The translations under genes were made by a program, and so were the position numbers. A model generated the notes under the pieces. The model was not told where the DNA came from. It made no database searches and saw only the letters and a program-made list of their open reading frames with translations. A stretch of 8,932 bases of DNA from positions 1 through 8,932 of the forward strand of contig CAJWER010000115.1 in assembly GCA_913030785.1 (NCBI GenBank), in the 5' to 3' direction. The DNA is from an uncultured Chloroflexota bacterium (GTDB lineage Bacteria; Chloroflexota; Dehalococcoidia; Lucifugimonadales; CAJWER01). Below are positions 1-5,990 of the stretch, one piece after another. Position 1 is the stretch's first letter, and every line of letters starts with the position of its first letter.

Positions 1-573
1 AGGCAGTACGGTAGTGGCAGCACAGGCACAACCAATGTGCTCAGGACCGTGGGCAAACGCGCGGCGGCCGCTGTCCTGTTGCTGGATATGAGCAAATCCG
101 TTGTAGCCGTTTTGCTCGCCCGATTCCTCACCGACTCCGCTGGCGTCGAGGTGGCCACCGCCCTCGCAGCCATCGTAGGTCATATCTGGCCGGTTTTCGC
201 AGGGTTCAGAGGCGGCAAAGGAATCTCCGTCGGCTGGAGCGCTCTGTTCGTCCTCTCGCCAATTTCCGGCCTTGTGGCCACCCTGGTGGGGGTGCCGGTC
301 ATCGCCGTTTCAAGGTACGTTTCCCTCGGCTCGATAATGGGTGCGATGTCAGGATGCATCGCGCTCTTCGTCCTTGCCGTTGCCTTCGAAACCTCGACCG
401 TCTACGCCTGGTACGCGGTTATCGGTGGGTCCTCGGTGCTTGTGCTGCATCGCGAGAACATTTCCCGCCTCATCAGGGGCGAGGAGCGCAAGATCGGTCA
501 GCGCGCGGTCGAAGCCGTCCCCAGCCAGGAACCCAGTCGGCAAAAAGGATTCCGGTGGCCCGGGTCGGCGTAG
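1..573 (+). CDS. plsY: Glycerol-3-phosphate acyltransferase PlsY, 5'-truncated by the window edge
   Basis: PlsY is an integral membrane enzyme that transfers an acyl group from acyl-phosphate (made by PlsX) to glycerol-3-phosphate, giving 1-acyl-glycerol-3-phosphate, the first step of phospholipid synthesis. The frame is open from base 1, and 190 residues are visible. All three family motifs are present. Motif 1 is GSGSTGTTN at visible residues 4-12, motif 2 is GHIWPVFAGFRGGKG at 60-74 (the phosphate-binding glycine loop), and motif 3 is HRENISRL at 150-157. Hydrophobic stretches near 21-40, 78-104 and 113-149 fit membrane helices. Motif 1 lies upstream of the first in-frame GTG (37), so that GTG is not the start; the N-terminus lies outside the window. 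A hydrophilic tail follows motif 3 (about residues 158-190), and its end overlaps gpsA. Motif 1 differs from the usual GSGNxGATN at two positions (N to S, A to T). Confidence 0.93.
   Translation, partial: RQYGSGSTGTTNVLRTVGKRAAAAVLLLDMSKSVVAVLLARFLTDSAGVEVATALAAIVGHIWPVFAGFRGGKGISVGWSALFVLSPISGLVATLVGVPVIAVSRYVSLGSIMGAMSGCIALFVLAVAFETSTVYAWYAVIGGSSVLVLHRENISRLIRGEERKIGQRAVEAVPSQEPSRQKGFRWPGSA
544..549 (+). promoter_or_regulatory. Ribosome binding site deciding the gpsA start
   Basis: AAAGGA lies inside the plsY 3' end and ends 5 bases before the GTG at 555. The frame stays open upstream as far as 354, but that part reads as nonsense in another frame of plsY. This site plus the family N-terminus therefore fix the GTG as the start. 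Confidence 0.7.
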
Positions 574-1571
574 CCGGAACCACTAGCTGGGGCACCACTC
601 TTGCCATCCTAGGCGCTCGCGCCGGGCAGGAAGTCAACCTGTGGACACGCACCGAAGACGAGGCCGAACGGCTTCGCGCCGACGGCGAGAACCACAAGTT
701 TCTCCCGGGAATACCCCTACCTGACGGTATAACTGTCACCTCGTCGGCGGATGACGCCTTTGGTGATGTCGAGATCGCACTGATAGTCGTACCTTCAAGG
801 ATGTTGAGAGCCAATGTCCGCGCTATCGGTGGTCACATCGCGTCCTCGGCTGTGGTGGTTAGCGCGACCAAGGGCCTTGAGCTGGGTACCGGCAAGCGAA
901 TGAGCGAAATTCTAGCCGAGGAGTTGCCAGAACAGTTCGCGGACAAGATATGCTGCATGTCCGGACCCAACCTGGCTGCCGAGATATGCCAGGGCAAGCC
1001 GTCGTCCACGGTTATAGCATCGTCCAGCCTCGCCAATGTCAAGCACGTCCAATCCCTCATTAGTTCGTCCGGGTTCCGGATATATACCAACGGCGACATC
1101 ATCGGTGTTGAGTTGGGCGGCGCTCTAAAGAACATTATCGCGCTGGGAGCGGGGGTCTGTGACGCCTTGAATCTGGGCGACAACACCAAGGCCGCGTTCA
1201 TGACTAGGGGCCTCGCGGAAGTGGCCAGGCTTGGGGTGGCTGCAGGCGCGGAAGCGATAACATTCGCCGGGCTTTCTGGGGTCGGAGACCTGATAGCGAC
1301 CTGCTCCAGCCCCCTTAGCAGAAACCACCAGGTGGGAGAGCGCCTTGCCCGTGGCGAGACGTTGGAGCAGATCCGCGCATCCATGACGAACGTGGCCGAG
1401 GGGGTAGACACGACCGCCGCCGCTGCCGGTCTGGCGGATGCCTTGGGCGTGGACATGCCCATTACGAAAGCGACCTACGAGGTGCTTTTCAACGGGGTAG
1501 GTGTCCAGGACGCGATCACTGCTCTACTCGGGCGCGTCCCCGCACCAGAGTGGGCCGGAGTCTGGCCCTAA
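555..1571 (+). CDS. gpsA: NAD(P)-dependent glycerol-3-phosphate dehydrogenase GpsA
   Basis: GpsA is a cytoplasmic enzyme that reduces dihydroxyacetone phosphate to sn-glycerol-3-phosphate with NAD(P)H, supplying the substrate for PlsY next door. From the GTG start the product is 338 residues, the normal family length. The N-terminal Rossmann fold carries the nucleotide loop GTTSWGTT at residues 8-15. Conserved blocks follow: ATKGLE at 104-109, MSGPN at 135-139, GVELGGALKN at 184-193 with the catalytic lysine K192, and GLSGVGDLIATC at 239-250 followed by SRN at 255-257. The gene starts inside plsY (19-base overlap), so the two are probably one transcript with coupled translation. The unusual point is the dinucleotide loop. 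The family norm is GAGSWG-like, but the second glycine of GxGxxG is threonine here (T10). The rest of the active site looks intact. Confidence 0.96.
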   Translation: MARVGVAGTTSWGTTLAILGARAGQEVNLWTRTEDEAERLRADGENHKFLPGIPLPDGITVTSSADDAFGDVEIALIVVPSRMLRANVRAIGGHIASSAVVVSATKGLELGTGKRMSEILAEELPEQFADKICCMSGPNLAAEICQGKPSSTVIASSSLANVKHVQSLISSSGFRIYTNGDIIGVELGGALKNIIALGAGVCDALNLGDNTKAAFMTRGLAEVARLGVAAGAEAITFAGLSGVGDLIATCSSPLSRNHQVGERLARGETLEQIRASMTNVAEGVDTTAAAAGLADALGVDMPITKATYEVLFNGVGVQDAITALLGRVPAPEWAGVWP

Positions 1572-1587
1572 CGATCTGGCCCGAGCT

Positions 1588-2334
1588 CTAGCCTCCCATC
1601 TCTCCCCACTCGTACATCACTGTGGAGATTACTGCCAGACATGCCGTCTCCGCGCGCAGGATGCGTCGCCCGAGGGTTATGGGTACTATGCTCTCCGCCC
1701 GCGCAAGGTCCACCTCTTCGCGCGTCAGCCCGCCCTCCGGTCCAATAAATATGCCTATGCGGTCCGGCGTCGCGTCCTGCCCCTTGATTCGACCCAGGGC
1801 CTGCCTGATACTATCGTTCCTCTCCATCTCCCAAGGGATCATGCCTGGACCGACGTGGTTTTTGCAAGCCTCGCGGAGCTCAATGGCTGTGCCGATGTGG
1901 GGCACACGGCCTCTACCTGACTGCTCCGCAGCCTCTCGGACAATGGTCCGCCACCGCTCATAGCGACCATCGCTCCATTTCCGCGCGTTGGGTATGGATC
2001 GCTCGCAGATCATAGGGACGAAGGCGGACACTCCCAGTTCGGTGCCCTTTTGGAGTACATACTCGAACTTGTCGCCCTTGATGATAGCCTGGTACAGAGT
2101 GATTTCGATGCCGGGCTCGCCCTCGCACATGCCTGACTCGACCACGTCTCCGATGACCAGTTCAGTCGACACGGAGCGCAGCACCACCCGATACTCTAAA
2201 CCGCTACCATCCAGCACAATGACGTTGTTCCCTGGGCGGCCTCTGAGTACGCGAGTTATCTGTGAGGCGGCGCCGCCTTCGAGAGACACGCGGCTGCCCG
2301 ATATGGACTCCGGGGATACGAAAAACCGGTGCAT
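1588..2334 (-). CDS. rsmE: 16S rRNA (uracil1498-N3)-methyltransferase RsmE
   Basis: RsmE uses S-adenosylmethionine to methylate N3 of U1498 in 16S rRNA, in the decoding region of the assembled 30S subunit. The 248-residue length is typical. The N-terminal PUA-like part contains the HRFFV start and a LRGRPGNNVIVLDGSG block near 30-45. The C-terminal SPOUT (trefoil-knot) part carries QKGTELGV at 95-102, EQSGRGRVP at 137-145, GPEGGLTREE at 198-207 and LGRRILRAETA at 221-231; the last two build the SAM pocket. The ATG start has a good GGAGG site (2340-2344 on this strand, 5-base spacing). It is the last gene of the dnaJ-prmA-rsmE run and starts 14 bases after the prmA stop. It ends 16 bases from the convergent gpsA stop, with no intrinsic terminator visible. 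Confidence 0.96.
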   Translation of the reverse strand: MHRFFVSPESISGSRVSLEGGAASQITRVLRGRPGNNVIVLDGSGLEYRVVLRSVSTELVIGDVVESGMCEGEPGIEITLYQAIIKGDKFEYVLQKGTELGVSAFVPMICERSIPNARKWSDGRYERWRTIVREAAEQSGRGRVPHIGTAIELREACKNHVGPGMIPWEMERNDSIRQALGRIKGQDATPDRIGIFIGPEGGLTREEVDLARAESIVPITLGRRILRAETACLAVISTVMYEWGEMGG

Positions 2335-2348
2335 CTGGGCCTCCGGTA

Positions 2349-3254
2349 CTAGGCGCCCTTGGTCGCTACCAGGGCGACCCAGTCGCCATCGATAACACCG
2401 CGCTCGATGAGTGCGCCTGCCGACGCGAGAGCCTGGCGGACGGACTCCTGCCGCGCGTCGAGGATGCCAGACGCGATGATCCGGCCACCCGGTCGAAGTG
2501 CGCCGATCATGTCGACGGCCAGTTCCGAGACCACTTTGCCAGATACATTGGCGACCACCAGGTCGAATCCCTCGGTAGGGATCAGGCTCTCGGTCAGAGT
2601 CCCCTGGTAGACGGTGACGATACCGTCAACGTCGTTGTCGGTGATGTTGGACGCGGCAGAGCGGGCTGCCACCTCGTCGATTTCCACTCCAACTACCGAG
2701 GTCACCCCCAGCTTGGCTGCGACTATGGACAATATACCTGACCCGCACCCCACATCCAGCACTCGCATTTCCGGTGTGCAGAACTCCTCCAGGATCACCA
2801 TGCACATGCGCGTGGTAGGGTGGTGCCCAGTGCCGAATGCCATGCCGGGGTCGAGCCCGATCACGATGTCGGATTCGGACGCTACATACTCGCGCCAGGT
2901 TGGGACGACAACCATCCGCTCGCCGATGTGAAGTACATGGAAGTGGCGCTTCCACGCCTGCTCCCAGTCCTCCTCCTCCACCACACGCTCCTGTAGAGGG
3001 GAGATAGGGCAAAGGTGGGATACGAGGGCGACGCCCACATCGATTCCGCAGCGGCGCGACTTCGTAGTCGAATCGATGGGCAGGTAGGTCGTGATCCTCA
3101 CGTGGCTGGGGGCCGGAGGGACCTCGCCCTCGTCCGGGTTGAACCCGCCGGGTTCCTCCATTGCCACGCCGCCGTGACCATATCGGTGGAAAATATGCGA
3201 CAAGGGTTCGACGAACTCAGCGGGGGCGTCTACACTCAGCTCAAGCCACTGCAA
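2349..3254 (-). CDS. prmA: Ribosomal protein L11 methyltransferase PrmA (TTG start)
   Basis: PrmA methylates ribosomal protein L11 at several lysines and the N-terminus using S-adenosylmethionine. The product is 301 residues, normal for the family. An N-terminal L11-recognition domain (about 1-90) is followed by the linker block DWEQAWKRHF at 96-105. The class I methyltransferase core comes next, with the PrmA signature DPGMAFGTGHHPTT at 135-148, SAM motif I LDVGCGSG at 166-173, an acidic end of strand 2 near GVEID at 189-193, and the VVANVSGK block at 233-240, where the family usually reads ANIxA. Translation begins at TTG, supported by GGAG (3260-3263 on this strand) with 5-base spacing. 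The dnaJ stop TAA lies just 2 bases upstream, so coupling to dnaJ translation is likely. Pairing with rsmE groups two ribosome-modifying methyltransferases behind a chaperone gene. Confidence 0.95.
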   Translation of the reverse strand: MQWLELSVDAPAEFVEPLSHIFHRYGHGGVAMEEPGGFNPDEGEVPPAPSHVRITTYLPIDSTTKSRRCGIDVGVALVSHLCPISPLQERVVEEEDWEQAWKRHFHVLHIGERMVVVPTWREYVASESDIVIGLDPGMAFGTGHHPTTRMCMVILEEFCTPEMRVLDVGCGSGILSIVAAKLGVTSVVGVEIDEVAARSAASNITDNDVDGIVTVYQGTLTESLIPTEGFDLVVANVSGKVVSELAVDMIGALRPGGRIIASGILDARQESVRQALASAGALIERGVIDGDWVALVATKGA

Positions 3255-3256
3255 CG

Positions 3257-4405
3257 TTACTCCGAGCCGCCGATAGAGTCCTTGAACTTATCAAACCAGC
3301 CCTTGTAATCGGCGTCCTCGGACGCGCTTCCGCCAAGGCTCTCCGACAGTTCCTGGAGAAGGCGGCGCTGGTTCTCGTCGAGGCGTCTAGGCGTCTGGAC
3401 GACCATCGTGATCAGGTGGTCCCCTCTCTGATTCTCTCTGCCGAGGTAGGGTACGCCGTCGCCCTTGAGCCTGATGATGTCGCCGGTCTGGGTTCCGGGT
3501 GGAACCTCGACATCGGCCTCGCCGTCCAGAGTCGGCACCTTCAAGGTAGTACCGAGGGCGGCGTCGGCGACATTGATTACCTGGGGATGGACGATGTCGT
3601 AGCCGTCCCTCCTGAATAGCTTGTGTGGCTTAACTCGGACTGAAACGTAGAGATCCCCCGGAGGGCCACCGTTAGTTCCAGGTTCGCCCTCGCCGGTGAG
3701 CCTGATCTGGGTTCCGGATTCGATTCCAGCAGGGATGGACACAGCCAACTTCCGCCTTCGGACCTCGGTGCCGCGACCTTTGCACTGCATGCATGGGTCG
3801 TTGATGACCTTGCCCTCTCCCTGGCACTTGTTGCAGGCTGAGACCTGGACGAACTGACCGAAGATGCTCTGGGACCCACGGCGTATCTCTCCAGATCCTC
3901 CGCAGTTCGGGCAGGCTACCTCCTGGGATCCTGGTTCACTTCGGTCACCCCGGCACTTGCTGCAGACCTCGGTCCGCCTCACCTCTTGTTCGCGCTCGGC
4001 GCCGAAGGCCGCCTCCTCGAACTCCACGTTGACGGAGTACTGCAGGTCAGAGCCGCGTCGCGCGCTGCTTGCCCTTGATTGAGACTGCGTACCCGATCCG
4101 CCGCCAAAGAAAGCCTCGAAGATATCGCCGAAGCCTCCGAAGTTGTCGAACCCGTCGAAACCTTGCGCGCCGTTCTGACCGACACCTGCGTGGCCGAACC
4201 GGTCGTAGTTAGAACGTTTCTCCGAGTCCGTGAGGACCTGATAGGCCTCGTTGATCTCTTTGAACTTCTCTACCGCGCCTTCGGCCTTGTTTCGGTCAGG
4301 GTGGAACTCCAGGGCGAGCTTTCTAAAAGCCTTCTTGATCTGCTCATCGGAGGCGCCCTTGAAGACACCCAGGACTTCGTAGTAATCTCGTTTTTGTGTG
4401 GTCAT
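3257..4405 (-). CDS. dnaJ: Chaperone protein DnaJ (Hsp40)
   Basis: DnaJ is the co-chaperone that delivers unfolded proteins to DnaK and stimulates its ATPase. The 382 residues show the full type I domain order. The J domain spans 1-73 with the essential HPD at 35-37. A Gly/Phe-rich linker covers about 74-110. The zinc-finger domain has four CxxCxGxG-type repeats, starting at C148 (CSKCRGDR), C165 (CPNCGGSG), C191 (CNKCQGEG) and C205 (CMQCKGRG). C-terminal substrate-binding domains occupy about 215-340, including VKPHKLFRRDGYD at 258-270. The first zinc repeat lacks its last glycine (CRGDR), but all eight cysteines are present, so zinc binding should be intact. The ATG has a GGGGAG element 3 bases upstream. 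It is the first gene of the dnaJ-prmA-rsmE run with its own promoter, and neither grpE nor dnaK is adjacent. Confidence 0.97.
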   Translation of the reverse strand: MTTQKRDYYEVLGVFKGASDEQIKKAFRKLALEFHPDRNKAEGAVEKFKEINEAYQVLTDSEKRSNYDRFGHAGVGQNGAQGFDGFDNFGGFGDIFEAFFGGGSGTQSQSRASSARRGSDLQYSVNVEFEEAAFGAEREQEVRRTEVCSKCRGDRSEPGSQEVACPNCGGSGEIRRGSQSIFGQFVQVSACNKCQGEGKVINDPCMQCKGRGTEVRRRKLAVSIPAGIESGTQIRLTGEGEPGTNGGPPGDLYVSVRVKPHKLFRRDGYDIVHPQVINVADAALGTTLKVPTLDGEADVEVPPGTQTGDIIRLKGDGVPYLGRENQRGDHLITMVVQTPRRLDENQRRLLQELSESLGGSASEDADYKGWFDKFKDSIGGSE

Positions 4406-4436
4406 CCACTCCCCGTTATTCGAGCATCAACTTACA

Positions 4437-4465
4437 ATTATAGGTTCTTTCACATAGAGCTACAA
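4437..4465 (-). promoter_or_regulatory. Sigma-70-type promoter of the dnaJ-prmA-rsmE operon
   Basis: On the minus strand a perfect -10 TATAAT (4437-4442) lies 17 bases from a weak -35 TTGTAG (4460-4465). The predicted transcription start is near 4430, leaving a leader of about 25 bases before the dnaJ ATG. The perfect -10 and short leader make this convincing, although the -35 matches consensus at only three positions. Confidence 0.6.
4438..4465. repeat. Imperfect dyad over the dnaJ promoter, possible operator
   Basis: Reading the plus strand, TTATAGGTTC (4438-4447) and GAGCTACAA (4457-4465) are imperfect inverted arms separated by exactly 9 bases. They differ by two transitions and one unpaired base. 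The arms cover the -10 and -35 boxes of the dnaJ promoter. HrcA's usual CIRCE operator is TTAGCACTC-N9-GAGTGCTAA. The 9-base spacer, the inner GAG on one side and the AA end are shared, but the match is weak. It could be a diverged HrcA site, another operator, or chance. Confidence 0.25.
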
Positions 4466-4520
4466 GGGTGTTTTGCTCAATGTATTGGGCTGACAGTGAC
4501 GTAGTCCGGGGCGCGATTTT

Positions 4521-4593
4521 GGTAGAGGGGAGGGTCGAGCGGAGGTGTGATGGGACATTTGCGGGGGCACGACGGGCGATGGAAAGGGGAGGG
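4521..4593 (-). terminator. C-rich, G-poor stretch after hrcA, candidate Rho (rut) loading site
   Basis: Immediately after the hrcA stop the minus-strand transcript runs 73 bases with about 41 C and only about 8 G, and no strong hairpin or U-run. High C over G in untranslated RNA is the hallmark of Rho loading sites. It lies upstream of the dnaJ promoter and could end hrcA transcripts before dnaJ. This is inferred from composition only. Confidence 0.35.
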
Positions 4594-5619
4594 CTACGCG
4601 CCGTGAACCCCCTCCACCATCTCGCTCATCACCAGGCCTAGCAGCTCCACCCCGGCGATAGCCCTGGAGTACTCCATCCTCATCGGGCCCACGGCGCCGA
4701 CAGTCCCAACCGCTTCACCAGGGATGCCATAACGGCCGATAACCACGCTGAGGGGCCACATGAAATCGCCCCGGTTCTCCTGTCCGATGACCACGCGGAC
4801 GACGCCCGTCTCCGGGGCCTCCTCGAGAATCGCCCGGACCAGCGTGCCGTCTTCTGCGGCCTCGACGACCGCCCTCATCGTCTCTATTCCGGCGATCTCC
4901 GGTTGAGCCAGAAGCAGCCTGAGCCCATCCACATAGTGGTCGCTCACGGACGCCGAGTCTTCCTCCTTGAGCATAAGGACCGTTGAGTCGACGACCTCTT
5001 CTTCCAGGGGGGAAAGCTCCATTTCCCGGGCCTCGATCTGTTGCCGCGTGAGACCGCCGATCAGTTCGCTAACCTTGTTGGCGGTCATCTCGAGCCTCAA
5101 GGTCGCAAGGGGGGTCTTCAGCCGAATCAACTGACGCCTCACTCGCGTCTGGCCAAACACGACGATGACTAGCGCCAACAGGTCTTGCAGAGAAACGAGC
5201 TGGACCCGGTTCACCTTCGCCTCTCGCGCCCGTGGAGACGTAGCTATGGCGAGGTTCTCGACCAGTCCCGACAGCACGGCTGCCGCCACGCTGGTCCACT
5301 CCTCGACATCCCTCTCAACCTCCATCAGCCGCTTGCGGACCTGTTTCATGACGGAAGGGGGAATCGTACCGGCCTGAGGTGACGCCACGGTCTCCACGTA
5401 TATGCGGTATCCCTTGTCGAGGGGGACGCTTCCAGCGGAGGTGTGTGGGCGAGTCAGGTATCCGCCCTGCTCAAGCGCGGAAACCTCGTTCCTGATCGTT
5501 GCGGAGCTGACGCCCAGATCATGGTTCCGTACGATGGACTCGGATGCGATGGGCGAGCCCGTCCTGATGTAGTCATCTACGATCAGGTTCAGTATGTCTG
5601 TCTCTCTGGTAGTCAGCAT
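4594..5619 (-). CDS. hrcA: Heat-inducible transcription repressor HrcA
   Basis: HrcA is the repressor of class I heat-shock operons. It binds CIRCE inverted repeats and loses activity when misfolded or when GroE is titrated. From the chosen ATG the product is 341 residues, the normal length. The N-terminal winged helix (about 1-75) reads TTRETDILNLIVDDYI and then SSATIRNEVSALEQGGYLT (38-56) and HTSAGSVPLDKGYRIYVE (59-76). The C-terminal domain keeps GQENRGDFMWPLSVVIGRY (279-297) and GAVGPMRMEYSRAI (308-321). The start is ATG at 5619 and not TTG at 5625: a GAGG motif (5627-5630) lies 7 bases from the ATG but would be only one base from the TTG. The usual TSAGR of the wing is TSAGS here. It is transcribed alone toward dnaJ and is divergent from the ilv operon. 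Confidence 0.95.
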   Translation of the reverse strand: MLTTRETDILNLIVDDYIRTGSPIASESIVRNHDLGVSSATIRNEVSALEQGGYLTRPHTSAGSVPLDKGYRIYVETVASPQAGTIPPSVMKQVRKRLMEVERDVEEWTSVAAAVLSGLVENLAIATSPRAREAKVNRVQLVSLQDLLALVIVVFGQTRVRRQLIRLKTPLATLRLEMTANKVSELIGGLTRQQIEAREMELSPLEEEVVDSTVLMLKEEDSASVSDHYVDGLRLLLAQPEIAGIETMRAVVEAAEDGTLVRAILEEAPETGVVRVVIGQENRGDFMWPLSVVIGRYGIPGEAVGTVGAVGPMRMEYSRAIAGVELLGLVMSEMVEGVHGA

Positions 5620-5667
5620 CGGCAAACCTCAGTTGTCTGCACCGGGGCGAGCCCTTCCACACTATCG

Positions 5668-5697
5668 AATCTAGCATTGTGGTTTGCATCGTGTCAA
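5668..5697 (-). promoter_or_regulatory. hrcA promoter, extended -10 type
   Basis: On the minus strand a perfect -35 TTGACA (5692-5697) is followed after 18 bases by TAGATT (5668-5673), preceded by TG one base upstream (TGCTAGATT), an extended -10. The predicted start is near 5661, giving a leader of about 42 bases. No TTAGCACTC/GAGTGCTAA CIRCE arms were seen here, so autoregulation by HrcA is not visible. A CCACA/TGTGG dyad (5657-5661, 5678-5682) straddles the -10. Confidence 0.6.
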
Positions 5698-5799
5698 GGG
5701 AGCGTAGACCAATCCCGAGTGGCGCCGGGCAGGGCTGACGCCTATTGTGCGGCGCCCCGTCCGAGTTGGATACTCGTAGCTACAATGCCTTGTTTCAAA
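5698..5799. other. Spacer between the divergent hrcA and ilv promoters
   Basis: No gene is supported here. It contains two GGCGCC palindromes exactly 30 bases apart (5721-5726 and 5751-5756) and a perfect dyad CGAGT-N5-ACTCG (5762-5776) upstream of the ilv -35 box. These could be operator sites, but none matches a regulator motif I recognise. Together with the promoters and the T-box leader, this accounts for the gene-free stretch 5620-6214. Confidence 0.4.
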
Positions 5800-5829
5800 T
5801 TGACACTCGCGCGGCCCTCATGCTATATT
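5800..5829 (+). promoter_or_regulatory. Strong promoter of the ilv operon, extended -10
   Basis: A perfect -35 TTGACA (5800-5805) lies 18 bases from TATATT (5824-5829), which is preceded by TG one base upstream (TGCTATATT), an extended -10. The predicted start is near 5836, just ahead of the T-box leader. The arrangement is the same as at the hrcA promoter. A perfect palindrome TGTTCGAACA (5837-5846) falls at the start site. Confidence 0.72.
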
Positions 5830-5990
5830 GTTTGTCTGTTCGAACATACATACGCATATAATGCGTCGATGGGGAGTAGTAGCGGGACGCGCGCGACAGA
5901 GAGCCGGGGATGGTGGAAATCCGGCGCGGCAGCACCCCGTGAACTCGTCCCGGAGCACTTGTCTTGAAAGGGAGTTAAAGGGGATATGAC

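Noticed and set aside
37..39. GTG as the plsY start
   Set aside because: PlsY motif 1 is encoded upstream of it, in frame from base 1, so the gene is truncated by the window edge.
354..554. Upstream extension of the gpsA frame to an ATG at 354
   Set aside because: The extra residues are basic, low-complexity and overlap plsY in another frame. The family N-terminus and a good ribosome site both point to GTG at 555.
833..1462. Minus-strand open frame of 209 codons opposite gpsA
   Set aside because: It is a mirror of the conserved gpsA coding sequence with no domain or ribosome site.
5620..5625. TTG at 5625 as the hrcA start
   Set aside because: It is one base from the GAGG element. The ATG six bases downstream has correct spacing and gives the usual HrcA N-terminus.
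5626..5860. Canonical CIRCE operator near hrcA
   Set aside because: I looked for TTAGCACTC and GAGTGCTAA arms on both strands and found neither. The CGAGT/ACTCG dyad has the half-sites in the wrong order.
5857..5862. TATAAT as the main -10 of the ilv promoter
   Set aside because: It has no credible -35 at 16-18 bases and lies inside the dyad next to Stem I. The TTGACA/TGCTATATT pair upstream is far better.
5443..5967. Plus-strand open frame of 174 codons across the hrcA 5' end and the ilv leader
   Set aside because: It overlaps hrcA antisense and runs through both promoters and the T-box Stem I. The translation resembles no protein and has no ribosome site.
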